The notes under the pieces: generated by a model
Told to the model about the DNA's origin: nothing
The model's input: the letters and a program-made list of their open reading frames with translations, nothing else
Database searches by the model: none
Shown here: positions 1 to 8,979 of the stretch, one piece after another
Layout: every line of letters begins with the position of its first letter
Position numbering within the stretch: the stretch's first letter is position 1
From: an uncultured Algibacter sp.
GTDB taxonomy: Bacteria > Bacteroidota > Bacteroidia > Flavobacteriales > Flavobacteriaceae
Reading direction: 5' to 3'
NCBI RefSeq assembly: GCF_947487575.1
Contig: NZ_CANKXG010000002.1
Span: forward strand, 62,001 to 126,000
DNA: 64,000 bases
Program-made: the position numbers and the translations under genes

Positions 1-795
1 GGCATTTATGTAGAACAAGTTATTCGCCCAACAGGATTACTAGACCCTATTATAGAAATACGCCCAAGCTTAAATCAGATAGATGATTTAATTGAAGAAA
101 TTCAGCAACGCATTGAAAAAGATGAACGTACTTTGGTTACTACCCTTACCAAACGGATGGCAGAAGAATTAACTAAGTATTTAGATAGAATTCAAATTAG
201 ATGCCGTTACATACATAGTGATGTTGACACTTTAGAGCGGGTTGAAATTATGCAAGATTTACGTAAAGGTTTATTTGATGTACTGGTTGGAGTCAACTTA
301 CTTCGTGAAGGTTTAGATTTACCCGAAGTATCTCTTGTAGCTATTTTAGATGCCGACAAAGAAGGTTTTTTACGTTCTGCGCGTTCACTAACACAAACTG
401 TTGGAAGAGCAGCAAGAAATCTAAATGGAAAGGCTATTATGTATGCGGATAAAATTACAAAAAGTATGCAAAAAACCATTGATGAAACTGAATACAGAAG
501 AGAGAAACAAATTGCATATAACACAGAACACGGCGTTATTCCAAAGGCATTAAATAAAAGTCTAGACAATGCGCTTTCAAAAAATTCTGTTAGCACTTAT
601 AGTTATGACTTGGAAGCTTTAAAAGCTGCTGAACCAGAAAGCGAGTATTTGAGTAAACCAGAACTTGAAAAGAAAATTCGTGAAAGACGAAAACTTATGG
701 AAGAAGCTGCAAAAGCTTTAGACTTTATTGTGGCGGCAAAACTTCGGGATGAGATTAAAAGCTACCAAAACAAATTAGAAAAGCTAAAAGTATAA
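1..795 (+). CDS. uvrB: UvrABC system protein B, C-terminal part (start outside window)
   Basis: Damage-recognition helicase-like subunit of nucleotide excision repair. The reading frame is open from base 1 and 264 residues are visible. They cover helicase domain 2 with [11 protein letters not shown] and the arginine-finger motif QTVGRAARN, followed by a C-terminal UVR motif ([18 protein letters not shown]) that in the family contacts UvrC and UvrA. The upstream part carries [10 protein letters not shown], also typical of UvrB. The 5' end lies outside the window, so the ATP-binding Walker A region cannot be seen. The last codons form one arm of a perfect 23-bp inverted repeat. Confidence 0.97.
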   Translation, partial: GIYVEQVIRPTGLLDPIIEIRPSLNQIDDLIEEIQQRIEKDERTLVTTLTKRMAEELTKYLDRIQIRCRYIHSDVDTLERVEIMQDLRKGLFDVLVGVNLLREGLDLPEVSLVAILDADKEGFLRSARSLTQTVGRAARNLNGKAIMYADKITKSMQKTIDETEYRREKQIAYNTEHGVIPKALNKSLDNALSKNSVSTYSYDLEALKAAEPESEYLSKPELEKKIRERRKLMEEAAKALDFIVAAKLRDEIKSYQNKLEKLKV

Positions 796-817
796 GCTTT
801 TCTAATTTGTTTTGGTA
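763..817 (+). terminator. Long perfect hairpin overlapping the uvrB stop codon
   Basis: Bases 763-785 and 795-817 are exact reverse complements (23 bp) around a 9-base loop. The left arm is uvrB coding sequence and the stop codon lies in the loop/right-arm junction. There is no long T-run directly after the stem, so it may act as a terminator or as a 3' mRNA-stabilising hairpin. Confidence 0.6.
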
Positions 818-875
818 AATTATAATCAACACTAATATTGGTACTATTTTAGATAAAACCTAAAGAAAAATAATC

Positions 876-1289
876 TTAATTATATTGTGTTTTAAAAATA
901 TCTATCAAAACATCAGGTGGTACTATTTTATTTGGAAAACTTTCCATTAGGTACAATACCTTAGTAATAGACTCATGGCTTAATCCCATTCTAAGTCCAA
1001 AGTTATACAACTTTATAACACCTGCCGAATTATTATCTTCATTCGACTCTTGCTCAATATTCATTAATAAAACTAATCTATGAAACTGAACGATTCGCTC
1101 GCTATGAGATTTTAAATGCGTATAAGTAACCGGGTTCTCCAATAAATACTCAAAATCTTCACGAGAAATATCTAATTGTTTTGCTACTCCTAATAAGAAA
1201 TTATATTCTATTCGCTTAATATCTTTATCATATTTCGCAAAAGCTATCATTTCAGATAAAAGGCTTAATTTTTCTACTCTATTTACCAT
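876..1289 (-). CDS. TerB-like small alpha-helical protein
   Basis: A 137-residue soluble, all-helical protein with no signal peptide or membrane segment. The N-terminal pattern (LLSEMIAFAKYDKDIKRIEYNFLL, then acidic positions after LDISREDF) resembles the TerB/DjlA-N tellurite-resistance fold, in which acidic residues can bind metal. I infer only the fold; the function is unknown. It is convergent with uvrB, about 80 bp away, and has no partner genes of a tellurite operon nearby, so a tellurite role is not implied. The start is the only ATG near the beginning of the helical region. Confidence 0.6.
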   Translation of the reverse strand: MVNRVEKLSLLSEMIAFAKYDKDIKRIEYNFLLGVAKQLDISREDFEYLLENPVTYTHLKSHSERIVQFHRLVLLMNIEQESNEDNNSAGVIKLYNFGLRMGLSHESITKVLYLMESFPNKIVPPDVLIDIFKTQYN

Positions 1290-1670
1290 TCTTAAGGGTT
1301 TTCTTTATGGATCTATTTAATTACAATATAAAGTTACACAGAAGAGTCCTTTAATAATCGTAGATATAATGTAACTTATCGAAAAACGGCACGTATTTAG
1401 TCGTGATTTTCATCTACTTCGTCAATAATTTACTTTTATTGAACTTGTAAATTTGCACTTTATCATTTCTAATGTGAAATCCAAGAGCACTTACAAACAA
1501 CACAACTAACTGTTTATCAATATGTTAAATAGATAATTTATGTTAAAAAAAATAACTCTTAAAATCAACATTTAGGGTATCTTTACAAAAGCAGATAAAA
1601 CGTTAGCTTTGATAAAGTCAAAAAACAAAATCGATGAAATACACACCATAAAAGCCCTTCAAAAAGAATT
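1290..1670. other. Gene-free 381-bp divergent intergenic region
   Basis: This lies between the divergent TerB-like and DUF1456 genes. It is AT-rich and should hold both promoters. The only promoter-like string I see is TATCTTTA around 1579 on the plus strand, about 90 bases before the DUF1456 start. No repeat, hairpin or small ORF stands out. Confidence 0.5.
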
Positions 1671-1931
1671 ATGACAAATAATGATATTTTAAAAAAATTA
1701 AGAGTAGCTCTTAAATTGCGTGATGATGAAATAGTGAAGATTTTAGCACTTGTAGATTTTAGAATCTCAAAAAGTGAGCTCGGTGCATTTTTTAGAAGAG
1801 AAGATCACCCGAAGTACATGGAATGTGGTGATCAGATACTGCGTAACTTTTTAAATGGACTTGTTATTCATCTTAGAGGTCCAATGCCAAAAAAAGGAGA
1901 GAAAACAGCACAAAAAAAAAGCAACAATTAA
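1671..1931 (+). CDS. DUF1456 (YehS-type) protein, single-repeat form
   Basis: An 86-residue protein that matches the DUF1456/YehS pattern: MTNNDILKKLRVALKLRDDE at the N-terminus and SELGAFFRREDHPKYMECGD in the middle. Enterobacterial YehS carries two tandem copies of this unit (about 155 residues). This protein has one copy followed by a short basic tail (KKGEKTAQKKSNN). The function is unknown in the family; binding to nucleic acid is sometimes suggested but nothing here tests it. The last codons overlap the left arm of a terminator shared with the convergent sucC. Confidence 0.8.
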   Translation: MTNNDILKKLRVALKLRDDEIVKILALVDFRISKSELGAFFRREDHPKYMECGDQILRNFLNGLVIHLRGPMPKKGEKTAQKKSNN

Positions 1932-1948
1932 TAATTGTTGCTTTTTTT
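1912..1948. terminator. Bidirectional terminator between DUF1456 gene and sucC
   Basis: A-run, AGCAACAATT (1920-1929), 3-base loop, AATTGTTGCT (1933-1942), then a T-run. The stem is perfect and serves both convergent genes. The left arm encodes the end of the DUF1456 protein. Confidence 0.85.
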
Positions 1949-1982
1949 ATATGTATTACTAAAATAAATTCAGTATTAAATC

Positions 1983-3173
1983 TTAAGCTAAAACCTGCTG
2001 TACTTTATCAGCAGCTTCTTGAAACTCTGTAGCACTCATTACGTCTAGTCCAGAATTATCAATCAACTCTTTAGCTATATCTGCATTAGTCCCTTGTAAT
2101 CGAACAATTATCGGCACATTTATAGTACCCATATTTTTATAGGCATCAATAACACCCTGTGCAACGCGGTCACAACGTACAATACCTCCAAAGATATTTA
2201 TTAATATAGCCTTAACAGCTGGGTCTTTTAAAATAATCTTAAAAGCAGCCTCTACACGGGCAGCATCAGCAGTACCACCAACATCTAAAAAGTTTGCTGG
2301 CTCGCCACCAGCTTGCTTAATTAAATCCATAGTTGCCATAGCTAAACCTGCGCCATTAACCATACAACCAACATTTCCATCAAGATCCACATAGTTTAAA
2401 CCAAGCTCTCCTGCTTCAACTTCAATAGCACTCTCCTCACGAACATCACGCAAATCAACATAATTTTTATGTCTAAATAAGGCGTTATCGTCGATAGTTA
2501 CTTTAGCATCAACGGCCATTATTTTATTATCACTAGTTTTTAAAACTGGATTGATTTCAAATAAAGACGAATCAGACTTCACATAGGCAGTATAAAGATT
2601 AGAAACAAACTTTGTCATTTCTTTAAACGCTAAACCAGATAACCCTAAATTAAAAGCCACACGCCTTGCTTGAAAAGGCATTAATCCAACAGCCGGGTCA
2701 ATCTCTTCCGTAAAGATTAAATGTGGTGTTTCTTCTGCAACTGTTTCAATATCCATTCCACCTTCAGTAGAATACATAATCATATTGCGTCCTGTACCTC
2801 TATTTAATAAAACAGACACGTAAAACTCACTTGTCTCAGTTTCACCTGGATAATAAACATCTTCGGCAACTAAAACTTGATGCACGCGTTTACCTTCAGC
2901 AGAAGTCTGTGGCGTAACCAAGTCCATACCTATTATTTGTCCAGCAATCTCTTCAACCTCTTTTAAGTTTTTAGCAAGTTTAACACCACCACCTTTTCCA
3001 CGTCCTCCAGCATGTACTTGTGCCTTAATAACGTGCCAACTTGTTCCAGTTTCATTAGTTAATTGCTTAGCAGCAGCAACTGCTTCGTTTGCGTTTTGAG
3101 CTACAATACCACGTTGGATACGTACGCCAAAACTGCTTAATATTTCTTTACCTTGGTATTCGTGTAAATTCAT
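1983..3173 (-). CDS. sucC: Succinyl-CoA ligase (ADP-forming) beta subunit
   Basis: TCA-cycle enzyme that converts succinyl-CoA to succinate with substrate-level phosphorylation of ADP or GDP, acting with the SucD alpha subunit. The 396-residue length is normal. It starts MNLHEYQGKEIL, has the ATP-grasp lysine region VIKAQVHAGGRGKGGGVKLA at about residues 48-67, and the C-terminal CoA-ligase domain with LNIFGGIVRCDRVAQGV. sucD is not adjacent, so the two subunits are encoded apart as in many Flavobacteriia. About 200 bp separate its start from divergent lysA. Confidence 0.97.
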   Translation of the reverse strand: MNLHEYQGKEILSSFGVRIQRGIVAQNANEAVAAAKQLTNETGTSWHVIKAQVHAGGRGKGGGVKLAKNLKEVEEIAGQIIGMDLVTPQTSAEGKRVHQVLVAEDVYYPGETETSEFYVSVLLNRGTGRNMIMYSTEGGMDIETVAEETPHLIFTEEIDPAVGLMPFQARRVAFNLGLSGLAFKEMTKFVSNLYTAYVKSDSSLFEINPVLKTSDNKIMAVDAKVTIDDNALFRHKNYVDLRDVREESAIEVEAGELGLNYVDLDGNVGCMVNGAGLAMATMDLIKQAGGEPANFLDVGGTADAARVEAAFKIILKDPAVKAILINIFGGIVRCDRVAQGVIDAYKNMGTINVPIIVRLQGTNADIAKELIDNSGLDVMSATEFQEAADKVQQVLA

Positions 3174-3346
3174 AATATCGCTTCTGTTTTAAGAATCACA
3201 AATGTAAATAATAGCGTTTACTTACCCTAATATTTATTTACGAAAACTTGAATAATAGTTTAATCAATACTCTATGTTAAATAATTAACAAAATGTTTAA
3301 TTTGATTTATTTTTTGATTTTTTATTTTTTTATTGAACCAAAGAAA

Positions 3347-3354
3347 TATCTTTG
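3347..3354 (+). promoter_or_regulatory. Promoter -7 box (TATCTTTG) before lysA
   Basis: TATCTTTG fits the Bacteroidota -7 consensus TAnnTTTG and lies 19 bases before the lysA ATG. I found no well-spaced TTG for the -33 element, so this is a partial match. Confidence 0.45.
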
Positions 3355-3373
3355 ACAAAAAATTATTAAAACC

Positions 3374-4609
3374 ATGTTAGATAATCAGTTGCTCAAAATT
3401 GCACAAGATTTTGGAAGTCCAGTATACGTATATGATGCTGAAAAAATTGAAAACCAATACAAAAGACTTACGTCTGCCTTTAAAGGTGTTAAGAAATTAA
3501 AACTTAATTATGCTGTTAAAGCACTATCTAATATTTCCATATTAAAATTTTTAAAATCTTTGGGCTCTGGTATTGACACAGTTTCTATTCAAGAAGTACA
3601 ATTAGGTTTGGCTGCAGGTTTTTCTCCTGAGCAAATTATTTTTACACCCAATGGTGTATCATTAAATGAAATTGAAGAAGCTGCTAAGTTAGGAGTAAAA
3701 ATTAATATTGATAATTTATCTATTTTAGAACAGTTTGGAACAAAACACCCAAAAGTTCCTGTTTGTATTCGTATAAACCCACATGTTATGGCTGGTGGAA
3801 ATGCAAATATCTCTGTAGGACATATTGATTCCAAATTCGGAATTTCTATACATCAAATACCTCATATATTAAGGATTGTCGAAAATACTAAAATGACAAT
3901 TAATGGTATTCATATGCATACTGGAAGTGATATTTTAGATATTGAAGTATTCTTATATGCTAGTGAAATATTATTTGACACAGCTAAACAATTTCAAAAT
4001 TTAGATTTTATCGATTTCGGATCTGGTTTTAAAGTGCCTTATAAGCAAGGTGATATTGAAACTAACATTGAAGAATTAGGTAAAAAACTATCAACAAGAT
4101 TTAATGAATTCTGCAAGGAATATGGCAAGGATTTAACCTTAGCTTTTGAGCCTGGTAAGTTTTTAGTAAGTGAGTCTGGTCATTTTTTAACCAATGTAAA
4201 TGCTGTAAAACAGACTACATCCACCGTTTTTGCTCAAGTTGATTCTGGATTTAACCATTTAATACGTCCAATGCTTTACGGCTCGCATCATGATATCATT
4301 AATATATCCAACCCAAAAGGAAGAGAACGTTTTTATACCGTTGTAGGTTACATATGCGAAACTGACACATTTGGAAACAACAGACGCATAAATGAAATTA
4401 ATGAAGGTGATATTTTATGTTTTAAAAATGCTGGTGCTTATTGTTTCTCTATGGCTAGTAATTATAATTCAAGATATAGACCAGCAGAAGTATTATGGCA
4501 TAACAACAAAGCACATCTTATTAGAAAAAGAGAAACTTTTGAAGACATACTAAACAATCAAATTGAAGTTGATTTTTCAAATAAAAAAGAGACTGTATTA
4601 GCAAAATAA
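3374..4609 (+). CDS. lysA: Diaminopimelate decarboxylase
   Basis: Last step of lysine synthesis: decarboxylation of meso-diaminopimelate to L-lysine, using PLP. The protein has 411 residues. The PLP lysine lies in LNYAVKALSN (about residue 49). HMHTGSD (about 188) and the glycine-rich phosphate site DFGSGFKVP follow. The C-terminal part has CFKNAGAYCFSMASNYNSR, which supplies dimer-interface active-site residues. It is transcribed alone and ends in a clear terminator. The group IV decarboxylase fold is shared with arginine and carboxynorspermidine decarboxylases, but motifs and length favour LysA. Confidence 0.93.
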   Translation: MLDNQLLKIAQDFGSPVYVYDAEKIENQYKRLTSAFKGVKKLKLNYAVKALSNISILKFLKSLGSGIDTVSIQEVQLGLAAGFSPEQIIFTPNGVSLNEIEEAAKLGVKINIDNLSILEQFGTKHPKVPVCIRINPHVMAGGNANISVGHIDSKFGISIHQIPHILRIVENTKMTINGIHMHTGSDILDIEVFLYASEILFDTAKQFQNLDFIDFGSGFKVPYKQGDIETNIEELGKKLSTRFNEFCKEYGKDLTLAFEPGKFLVSESGHFLTNVNAVKQTTSTVFAQVDSGFNHLIRPMLYGSHHDIINISNPKGRERFYTVVGYICETDTFGNNRRINEINEGDILCFKNAGAYCFSMASNYNSRYRPAEVLWHNNKAHLIRKRETFEDILNNQIEVDFSNKKETVLAK

Positions 4610-4630
4610 CTGCTTTTTTAAAAACTATAA

Positions 4631-4672
4631 AATGGCTTTAAAACTATAATATGTTTTAAAGCCATTTTTTTT
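4631..4672 (+). terminator. lysA terminator
   Basis: AATGGCTTTAAAAC (4631-4644) and GTTTTAAAGCCATT (4653-4666) form a perfect 14-bp stem followed by a T-run. Confidence 0.9.
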
Positions 4673-4714
4673 GAAATAAATGCTAGTTATTATAGTTTAC
4701 AAATAAAATCATCC

Positions 4715-4722
4715 TATTTTTG
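4715..4722 (+). promoter_or_regulatory. Promoter -7 box (TATTTTTG) before the sterol-desaturase-family gene
   Basis: TATTTTTG matches TAnnTTTG and ends 16 bases before the ATG at 4739. The -33 element is not obvious. Confidence 0.45.
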
Positions 4723-4738
4723 ACAAAACGCAATTTTA

Positions 4739-5689
4739 ATGGATTTTCTAAACCCTCTAGTTTACGGTGTACCTTGTTTTCTTGGACTCATATTACTTGA
4801 ATTTACATATAGTAGACATCATAGAAAAGACAAAAAAAGCAATGAACTTTATGAGAACAAAGATTTATTAGCAAGTCTTACTATGGGTGTAGGTTCTGCA
4901 ATATTAGCTCCACTCACTAAAACTATTGCAGCCATTGTTCTTTTTAAATTTGTTTATGAAATTTTCAATCCTATTGTTGATGGTATTCGTATGAATATTA
5001 TGGGATGGGAATCTTTTGGGTATGTCTGGTATGTCTGGTTGCTTTGCCAATTAGCAGATGATTTTAGTTATTATTGGTTTCACAGACAAAATCATAATGT
5101 TCGTTTTTTATGGGCAGCACATATTGTACATCATTCATCAGACAATTTTAATTTAGGTACTGCAGTTAGAAACGGTTGGTTCACCATTTTTTACAAACCA
5201 TTCTTTTATATGTGGATTCCAGCCATTGGTTTTCCTCCAGAAATGTTAGTGGTTTGTTTAGGTATAGAAGCACTTTGGCAATTTCAATTACATTCTATTT
5301 ATATTCCTAAAATGGGTTTTATAGAAAAATTCATGAATACACATACCATGCATCAAGTACACCACGCGCAAAACCTAGAATATATGGACAAAAACCATGG
5401 CGGTTTCTTAAATATTTTCGATAAACTTTTTGGGACTTGGAAAGAACTAGATGAAACCATCGATATTAAATACGGTGTAACACATGCTCCAAATTCATAT
5501 AACCCCTTGGTTATTTTAACGCATGAATACAAAGATATTTGGAACGATATGAAAAAATCTAAAAACTGGTATCATAAATTCATGTATGCCTTTGCTGCTC
5601 CTGGTTGGAGTCATGATGGTAGTACACTTACTATAAAGCAGCAACAAAAGCTTTTATTGAAGAAAGAACAGATTAATAGAGGTAAATAA
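4739..5689 (+). CDS. Sterol desaturase / fatty acid hydroxylase family membrane protein
   Basis: A 316-residue integral membrane di-iron oxygenase of the fatty-acid-hydroxylase superfamily. The three histidine clusters that bind the iron pair are all present: HRQNH at about residue 116, HIVHH at about 130, and HQVHH at about 203. The hydrophobic segments lie mainly before residue 185, with the histidines facing one side. The substrate (sterol, carotenoid, ceramide or fatty acid) cannot be read from the sequence. It is transcribed alone, between lysA and the DUF1624 gene. Confidence 0.85.
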   Translation: MDFLNPLVYGVPCFLGLILLEFTYSRHHRKDKKSNELYENKDLLASLTMGVGSAILAPLTKTIAAIVLFKFVYEIFNPIVDGIRMNIMGWESFGYVWYVWLLCQLADDFSYYWFHRQNHNVRFLWAAHIVHHSSDNFNLGTAVRNGWFTIFYKPFFYMWIPAIGFPPEMLVVCLGIEALWQFQLHSIYIPKMGFIEKFMNTHTMHQVHHAQNLEYMDKNHGGFLNIFDKLFGTWKELDETIDIKYGVTHAPNSYNPLVILTHEYKDIWNDMKKSKNWYHKFMYAFAAPGWSHDGSTLTIKQQQKLLLKKEQINRGK

Positions 5690-5830
5690 AGTTCTCTTTT
5701 TATTGTCTGCCTTATTTAAAACTCAAAATACATCTATTTGTAATGGAAAGTTAAAATTCTACTATTACCAAAAACATAACTCAGTTTTATTTGCTAAAGC
5801 ATAATTCTTTAGCTATTTTTAAAAAATCCC

Positions 5831-5861
5831 AAGTCTTTTATTTTAAAATATTTAAAGACTT
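5831..5861 (+). promoter_or_regulatory. Hairpin directly abutting the start codon of the DUF1624 gene
   Basis: AAGTCTTT (5831-5838) and AAAGACTT (5854-5861) form an 8-bp inverted repeat that ends exactly one base before the ATG at 5862. It could restrict ribosome access, or it could be an upstream terminator lacking its T-run. Confidence 0.35.
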
Positions 5862-7040
5862 ATGCAAGTAAAAACTAACCGCATTGAATCCATAGACATT
5901 TTGAGAGGTGTTGTTATGGTCATTATGGCATTAGACCATGTTAGAGATTATTTCCATTACGGCTCTTTTTTTTCTGACCCAACAAATATAGAAACCACTA
6001 CTCCTTTTTTATTTTTCACTAGATTTATAACACATTACTGCGCACCTGTTTTTATTTTTTTAGCTGGTACATCAGCATTTTTATATGGTAGTAAAAAAAC
6101 AAAACCTGAGTTATTTAAATTTTTAATTACCAGAGGGGTTTGGTTAATTATCTTATGTTTGATAGTTAATAATTTTTTATGGAAATTTGATGTCACCTAC
6201 AGCTTTATTATTCTACAAGTTATTTGGGCTATAGGCTTATGTATGGTGCTGCTCGCATTCGCTATTTATTTACCAATTAAAATTTTACTCGCACTAGGGC
6301 TTTTATTAGTTACTAGTCACAATTTATTAGATAGCATTATCCTTCAAGGTTCTAGCTTTAAATCTATTATTTGGTATATTCTTCATCAACAACAATTTTT
6401 AATGATTGGAGACCGGTTTTTTGCTTTTGCATATCCTATTATACCATGGTTTGGTTTAATAACTCTTGGATATTGCTTAGGCATACTCTATAAAAAAGGT
6501 TACAATCCACCTCTTAGGAACAAATATTTATTAAGAATTGGATTAACGTCGATTGTTCTCTTTTTTATAATTAGAGGTATAAATATGTATGGCGATTTGG
6601 TGCCTTGGTCTGTTCAAGACACTACTACAAAAACCATATTATCATTCTTTAACGTTACTAAATATCCGCCTTCTTTAGTTTATTTACTTATAACTATTGG
6701 CCCCTCATTATTGTTTCTATATGCTATTGAAAAGGTTAAAAACAAAATAACAGATTTCTTTTTAGTATTTGGACGTGTTCCCTTATTCTATTACTTTTTA
6801 CACATTCTAGTTATTCATGTTTTAGCTATTATTGGAATGCTAATTTTTGGTGGAGACTGGAAAAATATGATTCTTACTTCGGATGTTTTTATGAATGCTA
6901 AACTTTTAAATTATGGGTATTCGTTATTTGTTGTTTATATGGTTTGGATAGGTGTAATCGCTCTACTCTATTATCCATCAAAAAAATATATGATTTACAA
7001 GGCTACTAACAAAGATAAATGGTGGTTGAGCTACCTATAA
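5862..7040 (+). CDS. DUF1624 / heparan-alpha-glucosaminide N-acetyltransferase-like membrane protein
   Basis: A 392-residue polytopic membrane protein. The N-terminus ESIDILRGVVMVIMALDHVRDYF is the signature of the DUF1624 acyltransferase-like family, whose conserved arginine-glycine and aspartate-histidine pairs are related to eukaryotic HGSNAT. About ten hydrophobic segments follow. The family is thought to transfer acyl groups to sugars across the membrane; the substrate here is unknown. The permease gene starts only 8 bp after its stop, so the two probably share a transcript. Confidence 0.8.
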   Translation: MQVKTNRIESIDILRGVVMVIMALDHVRDYFHYGSFFSDPTNIETTTPFLFFTRFITHYCAPVFIFLAGTSAFLYGSKKTKPELFKFLITRGVWLIILCLIVNNFLWKFDVTYSFIILQVIWAIGLCMVLLAFAIYLPIKILLALGLLLVTSHNLLDSIILQGSSFKSIIWYILHQQQFLMIGDRFFAFAYPIIPWFGLITLGYCLGILYKKGYNPPLRNKYLLRIGLTSIVLFFIIRGINMYGDLVPWSVQDTTTKTILSFFNVTKYPPSLVYLLITIGPSLLFLYAIEKVKNKITDFFLVFGRVPLFYYFLHILVIHVLAIIGMLIFGGDWKNMILTSDVFMNAKLLNYGYSLFVVYMVWIGVIALLYYPSKKYMIYKATNKDKWWLSYL

Positions 7041-7048
7041 CAAAATAA

Positions 7049-8350
7049 ATGAATAAAAAAGACGAAGGTTTAAAAAGACGTGTTGGTGTATTAGGTCTAT
7101 CAGCAAATATTGTTAATATTATTATTGGATCTGGTATTTTCGTATTGCCTGCTATTGTAGCTAGTTATATGGGAGCTTCAAGTATCATTGCTTATCTTTT
7201 TTGTGGCCTGTTAATGGCAATGATTATGCTTTGTTTTGCTGAAGCTGGTAGTAAAGTTACTAACACAGGAGGTCCTTACACATATATTGAAACAGCCTTT
7301 GGGGATTACGCTGGATTTCTTGGTGGTTTTTTTGCCATTGGAAGTACTTTATTTGCAGATGCTGCTGTATCAAATGCGCTTGTTAATGTAATTGGTTCTG
7401 CTTATCCCATATTTGCAGGTGGTTGGCCTCGTTTGTTATTTCTCTTTATTCTTTTTTATGGTATGGTTTATATTAATGTTATTGGATTAAATCAAGGTAT
7501 TGGCTTAGTGAAATTTAATACGCTTATAAAACTTATTCCTTTATTACTTCTAATTTTAATTGGATTTAAAGACATTTCAATATCTAACTTATACATTGAA
7601 AATATGCCTTCAATTAAAACACTTGGTGAAACATCACTTATATTGTTTTTTGCTTTTCAAGGTTGTGAAACGGGTATTGTAGTTGGTGGCGAAGTTATCA
7701 ATCCAAAACGAAATATTCCTAAAGCTATTTTAATTAGTATCACTACGGTGGTAATAATTTATGTTTTAATTCAAACGGTTTCGCAAGGTGTTTTAGGTAG
7801 CGAATTAGCTAATTTTAAAGCCGCCCCACTAGCAGAAACAGCTAAAAAAGTAATGGGCAATTTTGGATATACACTTTTAATAATTGGCGCCATAATTTCT
7901 ATGTTTGGATATATGAGCGGCACTATACTAAATAGTCCAAGAGTAGTTTACGCACTTTCTAGAGATAATGTTATTCCTATAAAGGCTCTGTCAAAAATCC
8001 ATAAAAAATTTGCAACACCTTATATCGCAATAATTGTATACGCAACCATTGGTTTTATATTTGCTATTTCTGGAAGTTTTGAGCAACTTGCAGTTATTGC
8101 TAGCAGTTCCATGCTTATTATTTATTTTGGTGTAGCTATATCTGTAATAAAGCTTAGATATTCTCAAAAAACAAAACCGGATGAATTTAAAATTCCTGGC
8201 GGTTTATTAATTCCAATTTTTGCTATGGCAATTATTGTTTATTTTCTATCTAACCTTGGAAAAAATGAAGCGATTGCAACTGTTATTTTTATTGCGATAC
8301 TATCAGTAATTTTCTTAATAATTAAAGGTCTAAAGAACAAAAAAAATTAA
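7049..8350 (+). CDS. APC-superfamily amino acid permease
   Basis: A 433-residue transporter with about 12 membrane segments. The unwound first helix shows IIIGSGIFVLPA, the substrate-backbone binding motif of the APC family, and helix 6 carries FFAFQGCETGIVVGGE. The substrate is probably an amino acid or amine; the sequence does not decide which. It starts 8 bp after the DUF1624 gene. Its stop codon overlaps the convergent DinB-like gene by 4 bp, so there is no room for a separate terminator. Confidence 0.88.
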   Translation: MNKKDEGLKRRVGVLGLSANIVNIIIGSGIFVLPAIVASYMGASSIIAYLFCGLLMAMIMLCFAEAGSKVTNTGGPYTYIETAFGDYAGFLGGFFAIGSTLFADAAVSNALVNVIGSAYPIFAGGWPRLLFLFILFYGMVYINVIGLNQGIGLVKFNTLIKLIPLLLLILIGFKDISISNLYIENMPSIKTLGETSLILFFAFQGCETGIVVGGEVINPKRNIPKAILISITTVVIIYVLIQTVSQGVLGSELANFKAAPLAETAKKVMGNFGYTLLIIGAIISMFGYMSGTILNSPRVVYALSRDNVIPIKALSKIHKKFATPYIAIIVYATIGFIFAISGSFEQLAVIASSSMLIIYFGVAISVIKLRYSQKTKPDEFKIPGGLLIPIFAMAIIVYFLSNLGKNEAIATVIFIAILSVIFLIIKGLKNKKN

Positions 8351-8901
8351 TCTCTCAACTGACCTCTAAATACACTAACCTTTGAATTAAATGGGTTTCC
8401 AGAAGTGCGTCTAAGCATTACAACTTGTCCACAATGCCATAATGCATCAGAAATTGGGCCATTAATAACATTCCAGAACGGATATTTGTTATTGTCTAAT
8501 TCAGATAAATTGTCAGTTTCTCTTAAAATATCTGAAGCTTTTTTAAAGTTAAGGAGTGTTTGTTTTCTTTTTTCGTCAAAAGTCATTTCTGAATCTTTTG
8601 CACTACTTTCATCACTAGCTATAGAACGCAAAATAAAATTTGAAAGCCCGTATAAATGATCTATGGTTTCTGAAGATGTTCGTCCAGACTCACTTGGTTT
8701 ATAACTTAAATCTTCAGACCTCAAACCTTCAGTTGCCCAAAAATATCTAAACCCCAAACCGTCAACCATTCTAGCTGCAACATTTCCAGCAGTATAAACT
8801 TCTGGATAATCAGGAATTTGATAATACGGTAATTTTTCTTCATTTTGTGCCATAACGAAGGTTGTTAAAATTAAGGCTAATATAAAAATTGAATTCTTCA
8901 T
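8347..8901 (-). CDS. Exported DinB-like protein
   Basis: 184 residues. Residues 1-18 form a signal peptide (MKNSIFILALILTTFVMAQ), so the protein is exported. The remainder is helical and fits the DinB/YfiT four-helix fold: a histidine in SSETIDHLYGLSNFI (about residue 82) and an ALWHCGQVVMLRR histidine near the C-terminus are where that superfamily binds metal. Cytoplasmic DinB relatives act as thiol-dependent transferases; an exported one has no established role. It lies 78 bp after the M28 peptidase gene on the same strand, so co-transcription is possible. Confidence 0.65.
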   Translation of the reverse strand: MKNSIFILALILTTFVMAQNEEKLPYYQIPDYPEVYTAGNVAARMVDGLGFRYFWATEGLRSEDLSYKPSESGRTSSETIDHLYGLSNFILRSIASDESSAKDSEMTFDEKRKQTLLNFKKASDILRETDNLSELDNNKYPFWNVINGPISDALWHCGQVVMLRRTSGNPFNSKVSVFRGQLRD

Positions 8902-8979
8902 TTTATTTAAGTTCTAAAGTCATAACATAGTCATAACTTCCAATTAAATATTTTAAGTTTTTTCTTCCAATACATCGTA

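Noticed and set aside
207-596. Open frame opposite uvrB (129 codons, minus strand)
   Set aside because: It lies wholly antisense to conserved uvrB sequence and its product has no domain; low-complexity serine-rich shadow.
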